DNA of 21,400 bases from contig CAYUJE010000087.1 in NCBI GenBank assembly GCA_964444865.1, forward strand, positions 1 to 21,400. Reading direction: 5' to 3'. How positions within the stretch are numbered: position 1 is the first letter of the stretch; each line of letters begins with the position of its first letter. Under the pieces are notes generated by a model, which was given only the letters and a program-made list of their open reading frames with translations, made no database searches and was not told the origin of the DNA. The translations under genes were made by a program, and so were the position numbers. This DNA is from SXOA01 sp964444865. Its GTDB lineage: Bacteria; Planctomycetota; Planctomycetia; Pirellulales; Pirellulaceae. Below, piece after piece: positions 19,553-21,400 of the stretch.

Positions 19553-21400
19553 GTGCGTTACGCCGAACTACATTGCAAAACGAACTTCTCGTTCCTCGTG
19601 GGAGCTTCCCACGCGGAGGAGTTAGTGCTGCGCGCGAAGGAATTGGGATATCACGCCCTGGCAGTGACAGATACCAACTCGCTGGCTGGCGTCGTCCGGG
19701 CTCATTTGGCCGCGAAGGAACACGGCCTGAAGCTGCTCATCGGTACGGAGTTGACACCGATGGATGCTCCAGCCATCGTCGTCTGGGCGACTGATCGAAA
19801 ATCTTATGGCCGACTGTCGCGATTGCTGACGGTAGGAAGACGACGGGCAGAGAAAGGAAAGTGCAATCTCACGCTGGAAGACATCGCCGCCCACTCCGAA
19901 GGACTCATCGCCGGAGTTCTTCCCCATTTCCCAGTCCCCAGCCCCCAGCCCCTCTCCACCTACCGCGACATCTTCGGGGACCGCGCCTACCTCCTTGCCG
20001 AACTCTTCCGCGGTCCCGATGACGCGCAGCGGCTCTCAGAGCTGATTGCTCTTTCCAAGAAAACCAAACTTCCCCTCGTTGCTGCCGGCGACATCCATTA
20101 CCACTCTCCCTCCCGCCAGCCGCTGCACGAAGTGCTGACGGCGGTGCGGTTGGGGATGACCGTGGCGGAAATCGGTGCTGATCGATTCCCCAACACCCAG
20201 CGGCATTTGCGAAGCATCGAGGAAATTGCGACGGCTTTTGCGGGCTGGCATGGCGGTACTACGAAAAGGGGTCGGGAGTCTTTGGCGTGCAAGGACTCTC
20301 CAAATAGATTTGTTTCTCTCGCCAAAGACTCCCAACCCCTTTTACAGCGCACCCTCGAAATCGCCGACCGCTGCCAGTTTTCGCTCGATGAATTGAAGTA
20401 CGAATATCCCGAAGAACTGGCTCCGCCCGGTCTCACTCCCCGAGAGTTTCTCAATCAACTCACCTGGGATGGAGCCGCGAGCCGTTACCCCGTGGGCATT
20501 CCTGAAAAAGTCCTCGGGCTCCTCCAGCATGAATTGCAACTCATCGAAGAACTCAAATACGAAGCCTATTTTCTCACCGTCTGGGACCTGGTTCGCTTCG
20601 CCCGCAGTCGCGGCATTCTTTGCCAGGGGCGAGGTTCGGCGGCGAATTCCGCGGTCTGCTATTGCCTCGGCGTGACCAGCGTTGATCCCGACCGGGCGGA
20701 TTTGCTGTTTGAGCGGTTCATCAGCAAGGAGCGGAACGAGGCTCCGGATATTGACATCGATTTCGAGCACGAGCGCCGCGAGGAGGTGCTGCAGTATCTC
20801 TACGACAAATACGGCCGCGAGCGGGCCGGCATGACCGGCGTCGTCATCACCTACCGCAGCCGCAGCGCGGTGCGGGACGTGGGGAAAGCCCTGGGCTTCT
20901 CGCTCGACCGGGTCGATGCTCTCGCCAAGCAAGTCGACGGCCACGCGGTCGACGACCTCCTGCCGCAGCGGTGCCGAGAAGTTGGCATCGACCCCGATTC
21001 ACCCCTCGGCTCACGGCTAGTCTATCTCGTCAATGAGCTGATCGGCTTTCCGCGGCATCTGTCGCAGCATGTCGGCGGGATGGTGATGACGCAGGGCCCG
21101 CTCTGCGAGCTAGCCCCGATTGAAAACGCCGCCATGCCGGGGCGAACGATCATCGAGTGGGACAAGGACGACCTCGACGAGCTGGGCATTCTCAAAGTCG
21201 ATTGCCTGGCCCTCGGCATGCTCACCGCCATTCGCAAGTGCTTTGACCTCATTCGCCAGCATCATGGCCGCGAGTTGACTTTGGCCACTGTGCCGGCGGA
21301 AGACTCCGTCGTTTACGACATGATCTGCGAAGCGGACACGATGGGGGTCTTTCAAATCGAAAGCCGAGCCCAGATCAGCATGCTCCCGCGGCTGAAGCCC
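19553..21400 (+). CDS. dnaE2: Error-prone DNA polymerase DnaE2 (ImuC), 5' 616 codons
   Basis: The frame is open from a GTG at 19553 to the right edge, 616 residues of an expected ~1050. This C-family polymerase performs lesion bypass with ImuA and ImuB. The PHP domain starts YAELHCKTNFSFLVGAS (3-19); the second metal His of HxH is Lys9. LGYHALAVTDTNSLAGVVRAH follows. The polymerase core has CQGRGSAANSAVCYCLGV, the catalytic pair D401/D403 in PDIDIDFEHERREEV, and the third carboxylate D550 in ILKVDCLALGML. RHLSQHVGGMVMT is also typical. Two repeat-derived insertions are visible at about 125-135 and 237-263. No ATG is available near the family start, so GTG is preferred. It lies 121 bp after imuB, in the same operon unless the intervening palindrome terminates transcription. 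Confidence 0.9.
   Translation, partial: MRYAELHCKTNFSFLVGASHAEELVLRAKELGYHALAVTDTNSLAGVVRAHLAAKEHGLKLLIGTELTPMDAPAIVVWATDRKSYGRLSRLLTVGRRRAEKGKCNLTLEDIAAHSEGLIAGVLPHFPVPSPQPLSTYRDIFGDRAYLLAELFRGPDDAQRLSELIALSKKTKLPLVAAGDIHYHSPSRQPLHEVLTAVRLGMTVAEIGADRFPNTQRHLRSIEEIATAFAGWHGGTTKRGRESLACKDSPNRFVSLAKDSQPLLQRTLEIADRCQFSLDELKYEYPEELAPPGLTPREFLNQLTWDGAASRYPVGIPEKVLGLLQHELQLIEELKYEAYFLTVWDLVRFARSRGILCQGRGSAANSAVCYCLGVTSVDPDRADLLFERFISKERNEAPDIDIDFEHERREEVLQYLYDKYGRERAGMTGVVITYRSRSAVRDVGKALGFSLDRVDALAKQVDGHAVDDLLPQRCREVGIDPDSPLGSRLVYLVNELIGFPRHLSQHVGGMVMTQGPLCELAPIENAAMPGRTIIEWDKDDLDELGILKVDCLALGMLTAIRKCFDLIRQHHGRELTLATVPAEDSVVYDMICEADTMGVFQIESRAQISMLPRLKP
19930..19950. repeat. Heptad run in dnaE2 (CCCAGTC, CCCAGCC x2)
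   Basis: Three heptads of the same family as the right outer arm of the imuB palindrome. Translated as PVPSPQP in a linker of the PHP domain, in frame. Confidence 0.75.
20264..20343. repeat. Palindromic element inserted in frame in dnaE2
   Basis: Arms 20264-20287 and 20320-20343 are 24 bp and complementary at 23 positions (core GGGAGTCTTTGGCG). The 32-nt loop includes GCAAGGACTCTCCAAA. It encodes about 26 residues (KRGRESLACKDSPNRF...) between the PHP region and the LQRTLEIADRC block, where other DnaE2 proteins have no such sequence to my knowledge. Confidence 0.85.

Overview
This looks like a chromosomal segment of a planctomycete (Planctomycetota, probably a Pirellulales-like lineage), read from a draft assembly with a 100-N scaffold gap at 1200-1299. 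The basis is protein character: a TIGR03009-type secreted protein, a DUF1080 protein, a DUF2330 protein, a small CxxC zinc-ribbon protein, and an ImuA-ImuB-DnaE2 mutasome. A dense population of short interspersed palindromes and 7-bp tandem repeats of the kind I associate with this phylum points the same way. No 16S or other phylogenetic marker is present, so placement is by inference.

Layout. (1) 1-4020, minus strand: a carbohydrate block with an NAD-dependent sugar epimerase, a secreted DUF1080 protein, a secreted alpha/beta-hydrolase cut by the gap, and a glucuronate isomerase (UxaC)-like protein running off the left edge. (2) 4113-7985: a VanZ-like membrane protein (plus) converging with and overlapping a large GT-C-type membrane glycosyltransferase (minus), then a dihydrodipicolinate synthase/N-acetylneuraminate lyase family aldolase (plus) preceded by a REP-like palindrome. 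(3) 7986-14396: a repeat-bearing spacer, a TIGR03009-type secreted protein (minus), two small membrane proteins (plus), the Tat-exported methionine-sulfoxide reductase MsrP (plus), a zinc-ribbon protein, a DUF2330 protein and a secreted hypothetical (all minus), with several dispersed repeats. (4) 14543-16540: three minus-strand genes of unknown function, separated by two imperfect palindromes of about 90 bp that have the architecture of integron attC sites, plus a possible third half-site. This resembles a cassette cluster without an integrase (CALIN). It abuts a set of ~20-bp direct repeats. (5) 16998-21400, plus strand: imuA, imuB and dnaE2 (open at the right edge), the SOS-type translesion mutagenesis cassette.

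The most unusual feature is repeat invasion of the mutasome genes. imuB is open through three separate blocks of 7-bp tandem repeats. The first is a ~180-bp composite palindrome in which two stop-generating repeat units carry substitutions that remove the stop. dnaE2 is open through a further heptad run and through a 24-bp-arm palindromic element that adds about 26 residues in frame. imuB and dnaE2 are separated by another ~90-bp palindrome. If the gene products are functional, these are protein-coding palindromic elements comparable in concept to Rickettsia palindromic elements.
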